From Gemmatimonadetes bacterium SCN 70-22 (GTDB lineage: Bacteria > Gemmatimonadota > Gemmatimonadetes > Gemmatimonadales > Gemmatimonadaceae), in the NCBI GenBank assembly GCA_001724275.1, contig MEDZ01000009.1, positions 1 to 64,000 on the forward strand: a DNA stretch of 64,000 nucleotides, in the 5' to 3' direction. The notes beneath the pieces are model-generated. The model was not told where the DNA came from and did not search any database. It saw only the letters and a list, made by a program, of their open reading frames with translations. This document shows positions 16,576-24,827 of the stretch, in pieces. Made by a program: the position numbers and the translations under genes. Each line of letters starts with the position of its first letter. The stretch's first letter is position 1.

Positions 16576-18027
16576 GTGGCAACGCTGGCAACCCCCGCCC
16601 CCGTCGCGCGTCCCCTTACCGTGGCGAAGAGTCGCGTGGAGGAGCGTTTCGACACCGACGCGCGGCTCACCCGTCTCGTGTACGCCTACCTGGCGACCTC
16701 TGCCGTATGGCTCCTGGTGGGGACGCTGGTCGGGTCGTACCTGTCGCTCAAGTTCATCTGGCCCGACCTGGGGGTGGCGCCGGCGCTCTCGTTCGGACGT
16801 CTCCGCCCCGTGCACGTGAACATCGTCTTCTGGGGTTTTGCCTCGCCGGGGATGCTCGGGCTCGCGCTCTGGGTGGTGCCGCGCACCTGCCGCACCGCGC
16901 TCGCCAGCTACAAGCTGGCCTGGGTCGCCCTGGCCCTCATCAACGCCTCGGTGGTGGCCGGCGCGTTGCAGCTGCTGCTGGGCGTCACCAACGGTTCGGG
17001 CGAGTTCCGCGAGTTCACCTGGCCGGTCATGTCGCTCTTCGCCGCGGCGCTCGTGCTGCTGGCCATCACGCTCTACCGCACCATCGCCCAGCGCGCCACG
17101 CAGGAGATCTACATCTCCAACTGGTACATCCTCGCGGCGCTCCTCTGGACCATCGTCCTGGCGACCATCGCCTACGTCCCCTGGATCCAGAGCGGGCTGG
17201 CCGACACCGTGGTGCAGGGCTACTACATGCACCAGGGGGTGGGGATGTGGTTCACCCCCATGTCGCTGGGGCTCGCCTACTACTTCATCCCCAAGCTCCT
17301 CAACAAGCCGATCTACTCGTACTCGCTCGGCGTGCTGGCCTTCTGGACCCAGCTCCTGTTCTACACGATGATCGGCGGGCACCACTTCGTCTTCAGCCCC
17401 GTGCCGTGGTTGCTGCAGACGGTGGCCATCATCTTCAGCGTCGGGATGCTCGTCCCGGTGGTGGCGGGGACGGGGAACTTCCTCCTGACCATCCGCGGGA
17501 GCACCCGCCCCATCGGCCGCAGCTACTCGCTCCCCTTCATCTTCGTCGGCGTCCTGCTCTACTTCGCCGGCTCGATGCAGGGGACGTTCGAGGCGCTGCG
17601 CTCGCTCAACGAGATGTGGCACTTCACCGACTTCACGGTCGGGCACGCCCACTTCACGATGTACGGCTTCGTCGCCTTCGTCATCTGGGGGGGCGTCTAT
17701 GCCCTCGTCCCGCGCCTGAGCGGGCGCGAGCCGTCGCACGGCGCCATCGGGCTCCACTTCTGGCTGTCGATCGTCGGGCTCGCCGTGTATGTCGGCGCGC
17801 TGTCGATCGGCGGGACGCTGCGGGGGTTGAGCTGGATGTCGGGGGCCCCCTTCATCGAGTCGGTCACGCTCATGGCCCCCTTCTGGCTCGGGCGCGCCGT
17901 GGGGGGGACGCTGATGCTGGCGTCGCACTTCGTCTTTGCCTGGAACCTGTGGCAGATGCGTCCGGCCGCTGCCCGTGAAGTGCAACTGGCGGGGCCCCGC
18001 CGCGCCGCGGAGGCCAGCGTCGCATGA
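16576..18027 (+). CDS. ccoN: cbb3-type cytochrome c oxidase subunit I
   Basis: Catalytic subunit of a cbb3-type heme-copper oxidase, which reduces O2 to water (some relatives also reduce NO) and pumps protons in the inner membrane. About 12 transmembrane helices are visible. The metal ligands are all present: LRPVHVN for low-spin heme b, YYMHQGVG for the first CuB His, GGHHFVF for the CuB His pair, and TVGHAHFT for the heme b3 and heme b histidines. The frame is open back to TTG 16483, but that codon sits inside the palindrome; GTG 16576 (483 residues) is preferred, with GTG 16621 also possible. The stop overlaps the next gene by 4 bp. Confidence 0.88.
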   Translation: MATLATPAPVARPLTVAKSRVEERFDTDARLTRLVYAYLATSAVWLLVGTLVGSYLSLKFIWPDLGVAPALSFGRLRPVHVNIVFWGFASPGMLGLALWVVPRTCRTALASYKLAWVALALINASVVAGALQLLLGVTNGSGEFREFTWPVMSLFAAALVLLAITLYRTIAQRATQEIYISNWYILAALLWTIVLATIAYVPWIQSGLADTVVQGYYMHQGVGMWFTPMSLGLAYYFIPKLLNKPIYSYSLGVLAFWTQLLFYTMIGGHHFVFSPVPWLLQTVAIIFSVGMLVPVVAGTGNFLLTIRGSTRPIGRSYSLPFIFVGVLLYFAGSMQGTFEALRSLNEMWHFTDFTVGHAHFTMYGFVAFVIWGGVYALVPRLSGREPSHGAIGLHFWLSIVGLAVYVGALSIGGTLRGLSWMSGAPFIESVTLMAPFWLGRAVGGTLMLASHFVFAWNLWQMRPAAAREVQLAGPRRAAEASVA

Positions 18028-19055
18028 GGCTCGACTTCCACGAGAACCACCGCCTCCTGTTCGGGACGGTGATCGGCGGCTTCATCGCGCTGAGTGTCGT
18101 CGTCGCCGTCGCTCCCGCCGCCTGGCTCCAGCGCGCGGCGTCGCCCACGCCGGGGTCGCGCCCGCTGACCGCGCTCGAGCAGCGTGGGCTCCAGGTGTAC
18201 CTGTCGGAGGGGTGCGCCTACTGCCACACGCAGCAGGTGCGGGCGCTGACGCAAGACACGACGCGCTACGGCCGCGCCTCGGTGGCGGGCGACTATGCGT
18301 ACCTCGCCCCCGCGGGGGCGTTCCGTCCCACGCCGCGCGTCCTCGGGACGGAGCGCACCGGGCCGGACCTCACCAACATCGCGGCGCGGCAGCCGAGTGC
18401 GGTCTGGCATTACCTCCACCTGTACCAGCCGCGCGCCGTGGTCCCCGCCTCCATCATGCCGTCGTTCCCCTGGCTGTTCGAGGTGCGTGACAGCGCCAGC
18501 GCCGGCGACTCGGCGATCGCGGTCCCGGCGCCGCACGGACCGAGGCACGGGGTCGTGGTGCCGCGGGAGGAGGCGCGGGCGCTGGTGGCGTATCTGCTCT
18601 CGTTGCAGAGCGCCCCGCTGCCAGGTGCAGCGCGCCCCGCCGCCGGGACGCCGGCCGCTCCGCCGTCGGGTGGCGCCGCCGCCTCCCCCACCGCCAGCGG
18701 CAACGCGGACTGGGCGGCCCGAGGGGCGCAGGTCTATTCGGCGAACTGCTCGGCGTGTCACCAGGCGGCGGGGACCGGGCTCCCGGGGACCTTCCCGCCG
18801 CTGGCGGGCGACCCGGTGGTGACGGCGGAGGACCAGACGCGCCACATCGAGATCGTCCTCTTCGGCGCCAGCGGGAGCGAGATCGGCGGGGTGCGCTACT
18901 CGAGCCCGATGCCGGCCTGGGGGGCCACGCTTTCCGACGACGACATTGCCGCCGTCATCAACCATGAACGCAGCAGCTGGGGGAACCGCGCGCCGCTGGT
19001 GACCGCGGCCGATGTCGCTGCCATCCGCGCCAAGGGAGACCATCGTGTCAAGTGA
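18024..19055 (+). CDS. CcoO-type cytochrome c with a fused second cytochrome c domain
   Basis: A 343-residue membrane-anchored diheme cytochrome c. Residues ~11-35 form the N-terminal anchor. Residues ~50-195 match CcoO/FixO: heme motif C64-A-Y-C67-H68, the TERTGPDL segment and an ASIMPSF methionine ligand. A Pro/Ala-rich linker (~197-226) joins a second class I cytochrome c domain with C242-S-A-C245-H246 and a PMPAWG methionine. The fusion could combine the roles of CcoO and one heme of CcoP, feeding electrons to CcoN; no separate CcoP is seen in the operon. It is coupled to ccoN by an ATGA overlap. The domain calls are secure; the CcoP-replacement role is inference. Confidence 0.83.
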   Translation: MRLDFHENHRLLFGTVIGGFIALSVVVAVAPAAWLQRAASPTPGSRPLTALEQRGLQVYLSEGCAYCHTQQVRALTQDTTRYGRASVAGDYAYLAPAGAFRPTPRVLGTERTGPDLTNIAARQPSAVWHYLHLYQPRAVVPASIMPSFPWLFEVRDSASAGDSAIAVPAPHGPRHGVVVPREEARALVAYLLSLQSAPLPGAARPAAGTPAAPPSGGAAASPTASGNADWAARGAQVYSANCSACHQAAGTGLPGTFPPLAGDPVVTAEDQTRHIEIVLFGASGSEIGGVRYSSPMPAWGATLSDDDIAAVINHERSSWGNRAPLVTAADVAAIRAKGDHRVK

Positions 19056-19638
19056 GCGCCACCCGGAGCATTCGCTGGTCGAGGTCTACCTCGACGGCGG
19101 GAGCGAGCCGTTCGCCATGCACGTCCCCCCCGCGCGCTTCGAGCTGGACACGACGCAGCTGGAGGACGGCGTCCACACGCTGCGCTTCGTCGCGCGCGAC
19201 GGCTCGGGGCGGCGCGGCGTGCGCTCGGTCTCGTTCACGGTGCGCAACGGGCCGGGGATTGCCATCGACGGCGTCCGCGAGGGCGACGTGGTGGACGGGC
19301 GGCTGGCGCTCCTGGTCAACGCCTATGGCGCCGGCTACGAGGAACACTGGGAGCCGGCACGGGCCGAGACGCCGGCCCCGATCCCGACCGCGACGTGGGT
19401 CCTGCTGCTGCTCGTCGTGGCGTGGTCGCTCTTCTACCTCGTGCGCAACTGGGCGCCGCGCGGTGGGTGGGACGGCGCCGCACACCACGCGACCGCCCCG
19501 TCCGGCGGGGTCGTCCCCGCGCTGGTGGTGGGGGGGGCGGTGGTCCTGGTCGTCGTCGTCTTTGCGTTAGGCATCTGGTACACCCTGCGTCCCGGCGAGC
19601 AGGGGGCGGATCACATCAAGCGGCGGGTCCTCGAATGA
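19045..19638 (+). CDS. Ig-like domain membrane protein of the oxidase operon, function unknown
   Basis: A 197-residue protein not assigned to a known family. GTG 19045 is chosen because AAGGGA lies about 7 bp upstream; it overlaps the end of the cytochrome gene by 11 bp. Residues ~10-85 look like a beta-rich Ig-like domain of the kind that describes 'DGVHTLRFVARDGSG' strands. Two transmembrane helices follow, about 110-130 and 155-180, separated by a short loop. Its position after CcoN and CcoO suggests an accessory subunit or assembly factor comparable to CcoH/FixH, but the topology differs (soluble domain first). A GTTAGGC word lies at 19566-19572 within the second helix. Confidence 0.6.
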   Translation: MSSERHPEHSLVEVYLDGGSEPFAMHVPPARFELDTTQLEDGVHTLRFVARDGSGRRGVRSVSFTVRNGPGIAIDGVREGDVVDGRLALLVNAYGAGYEEHWEPARAETPAPIPTATWVLLLLVVAWSLFYLVRNWAPRGGWDGAAHHATAPSGGVVPALVVGGAVVLVVVVFALGIWYTLRPGEQGADHIKRRVLE

Positions 19639-19648
19639 GGGAGGCGCG

Positions 19649-20278
19649 ATGCAGCCGACACGCATGACCCCCAGCCATCGTGGCCTCCTCGATGCCCTCA
19701 AGCGCCGCGGGCGCGCCAGCGTCCCGCAGCTGGCAGAGGAGCTCGGGCTCAACATCGAGACGATTCGCGACCACCTCAAGACGCTGGTCGCGCGCGAGCT
19801 GGTGCGGCGCGAGGGGGCGGTGCGCAGCGGCCCCGGGCGCCCGGAGATCGTGTACGCGCTGACCGAATCGGCCGAGGCGCTCTTTCCCCGGCGCGAGGGG
19901 GAGATCCTGCGCGAGCTGGGGGCCTACCTGGTGAAGCACAGGCACGAGCGGCTCCTGCGCGACTTCTTCACCGAGTACATCGACCGGCGACGCGCCGAGG
20001 CGGCGTCGCGCGTGGCGCACCTCGAGGGGCGCGCGCGGCTCGAGGAGGTGGCGCAGATCTTTTCCGAGTTGGGGTTCATGCTGGTCATCGAGGAGCGGGA
20101 CCACACGCCGCGGCTGCGCCTGTGTCACTGCCCGCTGCGCGACCTGGTCGACGCGACGAACATCCCCTGTCGTGCCGAGATCGGCTTCCTGACGGAGCTG
20201 CTGGACGAGACCCTCACCCGCGTGAGCTACATCCCCGAGGGCGACGCCAGCTGCTCGTACGAACCCACGGAGGGATGA
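19649..20278 (+). CDS. SufR-like winged-helix regulator with Fe-S type cysteines
   Basis: A 209-residue DNA-binding regulator. Residues ~8-75 form a winged helix of the ArsR/DeoR type (SVPQLAEELGLNIETIRDHLKTL is the HTH region). The C-terminal half resembles SufR, a repressor that holds an Fe-S cluster and reports Fe-S status or oxidative/NO stress. Its cysteines are C159, C161, C174 and C202; C161 and C174 keep the SufR C-x12-C spacing, but the third SufR ligand position is not Cys, so ligation may differ. GAGGGAGG precedes the ATG. It sits mid-operon with Fe-S carrier genes and an upstream palindrome, so autoregulation is likely by inference. Confidence 0.77.
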   Translation: MQPTRMTPSHRGLLDALKRRGRASVPQLAEELGLNIETIRDHLKTLVARELVRREGAVRSGPGRPEIVYALTESAEALFPRREGEILRELGAYLVKHRHERLLRDFFTEYIDRRRAEAASRVAHLEGRARLEEVAQIFSELGFMLVIEERDHTPRLRLCHCPLRDLVDATNIPCRAEIGFLTELLDETLTRVSYIPEGDASCSYEPTEG

Positions 20279-21366
20279 TGCTGACCGAGGCATTGGTGCG
20301 TGAGGCGCTGGCGGATGTCCCGTACCCGGGGCTTCGCAGCGACATCGTCAAGCTCGGGTTGGTGCGCAGCATCGCGGTGCACAACGATCGCGTGCACGTG
20401 TCGCTGACCTTGTCGACCGAGCGCGAGGACGTTCCCGGGCTGCTGCGCGACGCCATCACGGCGCGACTCGCGCAGGCGGGTGCGGTACGGACGGAGATCC
20501 AGTTGCTCACCCCCGAGCGCAAGCCGGTGGAGCGCGACCCGTGGGCGCGCCAGGGGCGGCTGCCGGGGGCGCGGCGCATCGTGGCCGTGGGGGCGGGGAA
20601 GGGAGGGGTGGGGAAAAGCACCGTCGCGGTGAACCTGGCGCTGGCGCTGCAGGAGTCGGGGCTCAAGGTCGGGCTCCTCGACGCCGACATCTACGGTCCC
20701 TCGGTCCCGGTGCTGCTGGGGCTCGAGGACGGCGCGGCCCGCGCGCGGATGACCGACGACAAGCAGATCGTCCCGCTCGAGGCGCACGGACTCTCGGTGG
20801 TCTCGTTCGGCTTCTTCCTCGGCGCCGAGTCGCCGGCGGTGTGGCGGGGGCCGATGGTCGGGAAGGCGGTGACGCAGTTCTCGCGCGGGGTCGCCTGGCC
20901 GGACCTGGACGTCCTCGTCGTGGACCTCCCGCCGGGGACCGGCGACGTGCCGCTGTCGCTGGCCCAGTCGGTGGTCGTGGATGGCGCCGTCGTCGTGACC
21001 ACCCCGCAGCGCCTGGCCTCGCTCGAGGCGGCGAAGGCCATCGAGATGTTCCGGACGCTGGAGGTCCCGCTGATCGGCGTGGTCGAGAACATGAGCCACG
21101 CCACGTGCGCGTGCGGCAGGCGCTCGCACCCGTTCGGGCGTGGTGGCGGCGAAGCACTCGGGCGCACGTCGAACGTGTCGCTGCTGGGACAACTCCCCTT
21201 CGAGGAGGAGGTCGTCTCGGACGGCGATGGTGGCGTGCCGTCGATGCTCCGGGCGCCGCGCTCGGAGCTGGCGGTGGCGATGCGGGCGATCGCCGCCACG
21301 GTGCGCGAGGTGTTGCAGCTGGACGGGAGCGCGGTCGGCGCCGCCGCAGCGGGAGGGTGCGGGTGA
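20275..21366 (+). CDS. Mrp/ApbC-type Fe-S carrier P-loop ATPase
   Basis: A 363-residue member of the Mrp/NBP35 family, cytosolic ATPases that carry and transfer Fe-S clusters. Residues ~1-80 form the MIP18-like N-terminal domain common in bacterial Mrp. The deviant Walker A is GKGGVGKST (108-116), and switch segments [10 protein letters not shown] and [10 protein letters not shown] follow. The usual C-terminal CxxC cluster motif is here C278-A-C280, one residue shorter, followed by the conserved FGRGGG. The start overlaps the regulator stop (ATGATG). With the MIP18 protein and SufR-like regulator this points to Fe-S delivery for this operon, perhaps for the oxidase or DUF2249 proteins; that link is inferred. 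Confidence 0.87.
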   Translation: MMLTEALVREALADVPYPGLRSDIVKLGLVRSIAVHNDRVHVSLTLSTEREDVPGLLRDAITARLAQAGAVRTEIQLLTPERKPVERDPWARQGRLPGARRIVAVGAGKGGVGKSTVAVNLALALQESGLKVGLLDADIYGPSVPVLLGLEDGAARARMTDDKQIVPLEAHGLSVVSFGFFLGAESPAVWRGPMVGKAVTQFSRGVAWPDLDVLVVDLPPGTGDVPLSLAQSVVVDGAVVVTTPQRLASLEAAKAIEMFRTLEVPLIGVVENMSHATCACGRRSHPFGRGGGEALGRTSNVSLLGQLPFEEEVVSDGDGGVPSMLRAPRSELAVAMRAIAATVREVLQLDGSAVGAAAAGGCG

Positions 21367-22592
21367 GCGCACCGCCGCTTCGGCTCCCCGGCGAGCACTT
21401 CATCGCCGCGATGTCGTTCCTGCTGGTGGGGGCGGGCGGCGTCGTGTGGGTGGCGCCCGCGCTGGCGCTGGGGGCGTATCCCTCGCCCCACGTGGTCGGG
21501 GTGGCGCACCTCTTCACGCTCGGCTGGCTCACGACCTCCATCATGGGGGCGCTGTACCAGTTCCTCCCCGTCGCGCTGGGGCAGCCGATCGCCTCGGAGC
21601 GCGTGGCGCACCTCTCGTTCGCGTTGCACGTGACGGGCGTCGCGGTGTTCGTCCCCGGCGTCGTGCTCGGGCGCGGGGCGCTGCTGCTGTCGGGCATCAC
21701 CGTGCTGGGGACCGGGATCGTCCTGTTCCTCGCCAACCTGGGCGTGACGCTGCGCCGGGCGCAGCGCCGGGACGTGACCTGGTGGGCGATCGCGTGCGCG
21801 GCCGCGTTCCTCGCGGTCACGCTGGTGCTGGGATCGGCGCTCGGCGTCAACCTGCGCACCGGCTTCCTGGGCGGCGTGCGTCCGCTGGCGCTGGGGACGC
21901 ACCTGCACATCGCCCTCGCCGGATGGGTCCTGATGGTGATGGTGGGCGTGTCGCAGCGCCTGCTGCCCATGTTCCTCCTGAGCCACGGGGGCCGCGAGCA
22001 CTTCGCCCGCTGGGCGGTGGCGCTGCTGGCGAGCGGGGCGGCGATGCTGTCGTTCCTGCACCACGTCCCGGTGCTCGGGCGCGAGGTGCCGGCGCTCTGC
22101 CTGGCGGCCGGCGTGGTGGCCTACCTGCTCCAGGCGCGCGAGTTCTATCGGAAGCGGCACCGCCCGGCCCTGGACCCCGGATTGCGGCTGGCGGCAGTGG
22201 CCCTCGCCCTGCTGGCGGTCGCCCTCCCGCTCGGGGGCCTGGTGCTCACGGCCCGGGTGTCGCCGAACGTGAGCACCGCCTACGTGATGGTGATCGTGCT
22301 GGCGTGCGCGCTGTTCGTCGCCGCGCACTACTACAAGATCGTCCCGTTCCTGGTGTGGAACCGGCACTTCGGGCCGCTGGCCGGGACGCGGCCGCTCCCG
22401 CGCGTGGGCGACCTGTACTCGCAACCCGTGGCGAACGGGGCGGTGGGGCTCCTCGTGGCCGGCGTGGCCACGCTCATCGCCTCGGTGGCAGGCGGGAGCG
22501 CCATCGGCGTGCGGTCGGGGGGGGTGCTGCTGGCGGGAGGGGTCGCCATCGAAGCGTTCCAGATGATCGCCATCGCGAGGAGGAGGCCATGA
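21363..22592 (+). CDS. 12-helix membrane protein resembling NnrS / heme-copper oxidase subunit I
   Basis: A 409-residue polytopic protein with about 12 hydrophobic helices and no extra domains. Histidines occur within or beside helices: GVAHLF in helix 2, FALHVTG in helix 3, THLHIAL in helix 6, FLHHV after helix 7 and AAHYYKIV in helix 10. That distribution recalls the metal-ligand positions of heme-copper oxidase subunit I and of the heme-binding NnrS family linked to NO metabolism. The loop signatures of CcoN itself are not present, so I do not call it an oxidase. GTG 21363 overlaps the Mrp stop, and its own stop overlaps the MIP18 gene. A heme-binding or NO-related role is inference. Confidence 0.55.
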   Translation: MSAPPLRLPGEHFIAAMSFLLVGAGGVVWVAPALALGAYPSPHVVGVAHLFTLGWLTTSIMGALYQFLPVALGQPIASERVAHLSFALHVTGVAVFVPGVVLGRGALLLSGITVLGTGIVLFLANLGVTLRRAQRRDVTWWAIACAAAFLAVTLVLGSALGVNLRTGFLGGVRPLALGTHLHIALAGWVLMVMVGVSQRLLPMFLLSHGGREHFARWAVALLASGAAMLSFLHHVPVLGREVPALCLAAGVVAYLLQAREFYRKRHRPALDPGLRLAAVALALLAVALPLGGLVLTARVSPNVSTAYVMVIVLACALFVAAHYYKIVPFLVWNRHFGPLAGTRPLPRVGDLYSQPVANGAVGLLVAGVATLIASVAGGSAIGVRSGGVLLAGGVAIEAFQMIAIARRRP

Positions 22593-22900
22593 GTGCGTCC
22601 ATGAGTGCGCCGTCCCCGGCGCCGACAGAAGCGGTCGTGCGCGATGCGCTGCGCACGGTGATCGACCCCGAGATCGGTCTCGACATCGTGACCGTGGGGC
22701 TCGTGTACGAGGTGGAGGTGGTGGAGGGGACGGCCAGGGTCACCTTCACGCTCACCACGCGCGGGTGCCCGATGGAGCGGCACATCACCAACGGCATCGT
22801 GCAGGCCGTGTCGTACGTCCCTGGCATCACGCACGTCGAACCGATCCTGACCTGGGACCCTGCGTGGCACCCCGGGATGATCAAGGAGGGCACATGGTAA
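22589..22900 (+). CDS. MIP18/PaaD-family (DUF59) metal-sulfur cluster assembly protein
   Basis: A 103-residue single-domain DUF59 protein. Family members (SufT, PaaD, CIA2) act in Fe-S cluster maturation of target enzymes. The hallmark segments are [17 protein letters not shown] (residues ~24-40) and TTRGCP, with the conserved C60. AGGAGG lies immediately upstream; the ATG overlaps the preceding stop and the TAA overlaps the following ATG by 7 bp, so translation is coupled on both sides. A full-length Mrp is two genes upstream, so the operon carries two DUF59-type domains. Confidence 0.88.
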   Translation: MSASMSAPSPAPTEAVVRDALRTVIDPEIGLDIVTVGLVYEVEVVEGTARVTFTLTTRGCPMERHITNGIVQAVSYVPGITHVEPILTWDPAWHPGMIKEGTW

Positions 22901-23412
22901 GTCCGCTGGAGGAGTCGTTCCCGCTCGCGTTGCAGGTGGTGGACGCGGCGAAGGTGGTGGAAGCCGACGTGCGCGAGGACCTGCGCGCGGGGCGCGAGCC
23001 CTTCGCCCGCATCATGGCGGCGCGGCGCGAGGTTCCCGACGGGGGCGCGCTCGTGGTGCGCGCCATCTTCGAGCCGGCGCCGCTGTACAAGGTGATGGAG
23101 AAGCAGGGCCTCGCCCATCACACCGAGCGGCTCGCCGACGACGATTGGCGCGTCTGGTTCTACCCCGAGGTGCCGGTGCTCGACGTGCGCGGGATGGAGC
23201 CTCCCGAGCCGTTGTCCCACACCCTGAACGCCGTCGCGACGCTCCCGGAGGGCGGGGTGTTGGTGCAGGTCAACGTCCGCGTCCCCCAGTTCCTGCTCCC
23301 GAAGCTCGCGGAGCAGGGGTGCACGCACGAGGTGCGCGAGGTGGCGCCCGATCGCGTGCACGTGTTCATCCGCCGGGCGTCTCCGGCAGTTGCAACTTCC
23401 CTTTCAGCCTAG
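22894..23412 (+). CDS. tandem DUF2249 protein
   Basis: A 172-residue protein made of two DUF2249 domains. The first (~13-92) begins VVDAAKVV and includes a [10 protein letters not shown] helix; the second (~96-163) begins [12 protein letters not shown] and ends with a HVFIRR strand. DUF2249 is a small alpha/beta fold, often annotated SirA-like, found beside hemerythrin, cbb3 oxidase and NO-stress genes; its biochemical role is unknown. Only one cysteine is visible (QGCTHE, about residue 150). The ATG overlaps the MIP18 stop by 7 bp. Domain 2 resembles the neighbouring stand-alone copies, so duplication within the operon is likely. Confidence 0.78.
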   Translation: MVSPLEESFPLALQVVDAAKVVEADVREDLRAGREPFARIMAARREVPDGGALVVRAIFEPAPLYKVMEKQGLAHHTERLADDDWRVWFYPEVPVLDVRGMEPPEPLSHTLNAVATLPEGGVLVQVNVRVPQFLLPKLAEQGCTHEVREVAPDRVHVFIRRASPAVATSLSA

Positions 23413-23424
23413 GAATTCCCGATC

Positions 23425-23661
23425 ATGTCCGAGTCCCGTACCCTCGATGTCCGCGTCATCCCCCCGCGCGAGAAGCACCCGACGATCTTCCAGACGTTCG
23501 CCTCGCTCAAGCCCGGCGAGTCGTTCATCCTCCTGAACGACCACGACCCGCGCCCGCTGCGCTACCAGTTCGAGTACGAGCACCCGGGGCAGTTCGGCTG
23601 GAACTACCTGGAGCAGGGGCCCGCCGTGTGGCGGGTGGAGATTTCCCGGGTGCCGGCGTGA
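23425..23661 (+). CDS. single-domain DUF2249 protein
   Basis: A 78-residue DUF2249 domain starting LDVRVIPPREKHPTIF and ending WRVEISRV. Characteristic features are the central FILLNDHDPRPL strand-turn and the EQGPAVW segment shared with the copy at 24401. No Cys is present and no signal is seen, so it is cytosolic. It follows the tandem protein by 12 bp and overlaps the next gene by one base. In family terms the HDPRPL turn suggests a metal- or anion-binding site, but nothing is proven. Confidence 0.8.
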   Translation: MSESRTLDVRVIPPREKHPTIFQTFASLKPGESFILLNDHDPRPLRYQFEYEHPGQFGWNYLEQGPAVWRVEISRVPA

Positions 23662-24404
23662 TGCGGAGCGGGCTGTCGTCGGCGGCCGCCCCGGATGCCC
23701 CGCTCGAGGCGCTGATCTCGGGCGCGCTGCGCCACGGGCTCGCCGCCCTCGAGCTGCGTGCCGGCGATGCGCACGGGGTCTCGGGGGTGCTCGCGGCGCG
23801 TCATGGCGCCGCGCGGGAGGCGGTACAGCTGGCGGAGGCCGCGCGCGTGGCCATCGCCGGATATCGCGACACGGGCCGCGACGACGAGGAAGCCCTCGTG
23901 GGGCTGTCGCGCGAGCTGGGGAGCCCGCTCCTGGTGGATGCGTCGACCGACCTCGAGGAGCGGCTGGCCCGGGCGGTGCGCCTGCGAGAGTCGGGGGCAG
24001 CGGTCGCGGTGGTGGTGCGTGGCTCGACGGCTGCGGCCGACGCCGTCGTGGTCGCGCACCGCGGCCTGAGCGTCGCGTGGGACGCCGATCCGGCGCAGGG
24101 CCCGCTGGGGGCGACGGCGTCGCAGCTGCTCGCCCACTGCAGCGCGGCGCTCACCCATGTGCGCCTGCTGGGCGGGGGGCCCGAGAGCGTAATGCACGAG
24201 GGGCGCGGCGTGGGGGAGCTGATGGCGCGGCTGGCGCTGTCGGGATTCGGGGGTGCGGTGATCCTCGCCCCCAGCTCCACGCGCTTCCATGTGGCGTGGG
24301 CCACGTGGCTCGGGCGGCGCGGAGGGTGGGGGTGCGGGAGCCACGCCTCGGACCCGTCACTGGTCTCACTCGACTCACCACCAGTGGCAGGAGACGCAGC
24401 ATGA
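23661..24404 (+). CDS. TIM-barrel-like protein of the DUF2249 operon, unknown function
   Basis: A 247-residue soluble protein. The order of segments suggests the xylose-isomerase/AP-endonuclease-2 type TIM barrel: GLAALELRAGD near residue 30, LLVDASTDLEER near 93, LSVAWDADP near 138, LTHVRLLGGG near 165 and the GEG-like EGRGVGELMARL followed by GFGGAVILAPSS. It is shorter than typical sugar-phosphate isomerases and lacks the usual strings of metal-binding Glu/His residues, so it may bind rather than isomerise. It starts on the last base of the preceding stop and ends overlapping the last DUF2249 gene by 4 bp. Function unknown. Confidence 0.5.
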   Translation: MRSGLSSAAAPDAPLEALISGALRHGLAALELRAGDAHGVSGVLAARHGAAREAVQLAEAARVAIAGYRDTGRDDEEALVGLSRELGSPLLVDASTDLEERLARAVRLRESGAAVAVVVRGSTAAADAVVVAHRGLSVAWDADPAQGPLGATASQLLAHCSAALTHVRLLGGGPESVMHEGRGVGELMARLALSGFGGAVILAPSSTRFHVAWATWLGRRGGWGCGSHASDPSLVSLDSPPVAGDAA

Positions 24405-24634
24405 GCGAGACGCATCGCCTCGACGTCCGCCCCGTCGAGCCGAAGGATCGGTTCGAGTGCATCATGGGGGCATACGAAGGGCTCGTGGACGGCGGGGTCC
24501 TCGAATTGACCGTGGACCACGACCCCAAGTGCATGTACTACACGCTGCGCGCAACGCGCGGCGACGACGCCTTCACCTTCGACTACCTCGAGGAGGGACC
24601 CGAGACCTGGCGCGTCCTGGTGCGCAAGCGGTGA
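24401..24634 (+). CDS. single-domain DUF2249 protein, last gene of the operon
   Basis: A 77-residue DUF2249 domain beginning RLDVRPVEPKDRFECI and ending WRVLVRKR. It shares with the 23425 copy the central VDHDPKCM turn and the LEEGPETW segment, and adds two cysteines, one in FECI and one in PKCMYY (about residues 20 and 46), that the other single copy lacks. The ATG overlaps the TIM-barrel stop. Nothing coding follows on this strand for 193 bp, so the operon probably ends here. Confidence 0.8.
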   Translation: MSETHRLDVRPVEPKDRFECIMGAYEGLVDGGVLELTVDHDPKCMYYTLRATRGDDAFTFDYLEEGPETWRVLVRKR

Positions 24635-24777
24635 TCGCGCGTTAGCAGGGTCGTCGGTGGCGAACGTGGCCGAGTCCGCTTGCCGCCGCGCCCGGCGTGC
24701 CGTGCGACATTGACGCCGCGTGCCGCGCCCCCGATGATTTCGCCCGCCCGCCGGAGTCCAACCCGCGGGCCGGTCGA

Positions 24778-24798
24778 CCCGCCGGATTCACCGGCGGG
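24778..24798 (+). promoter_or_regulatory. strong hairpin in the leader of the beta-propeller gene
   Basis: CCCGCCGG (24778-24785) pairs perfectly with CCGGCGGG (24791-24798) across a 5-nt loop, 29 bp before the ATG at 24828. It could terminate the DUF2249 operon or shape the 5' leader of the next gene. There is no T-run. Confidence 0.45.
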
Positions 24799-24827
24799 CC
24801 CCAGGCGGTCCTGCCAGGGAGGGCGAG

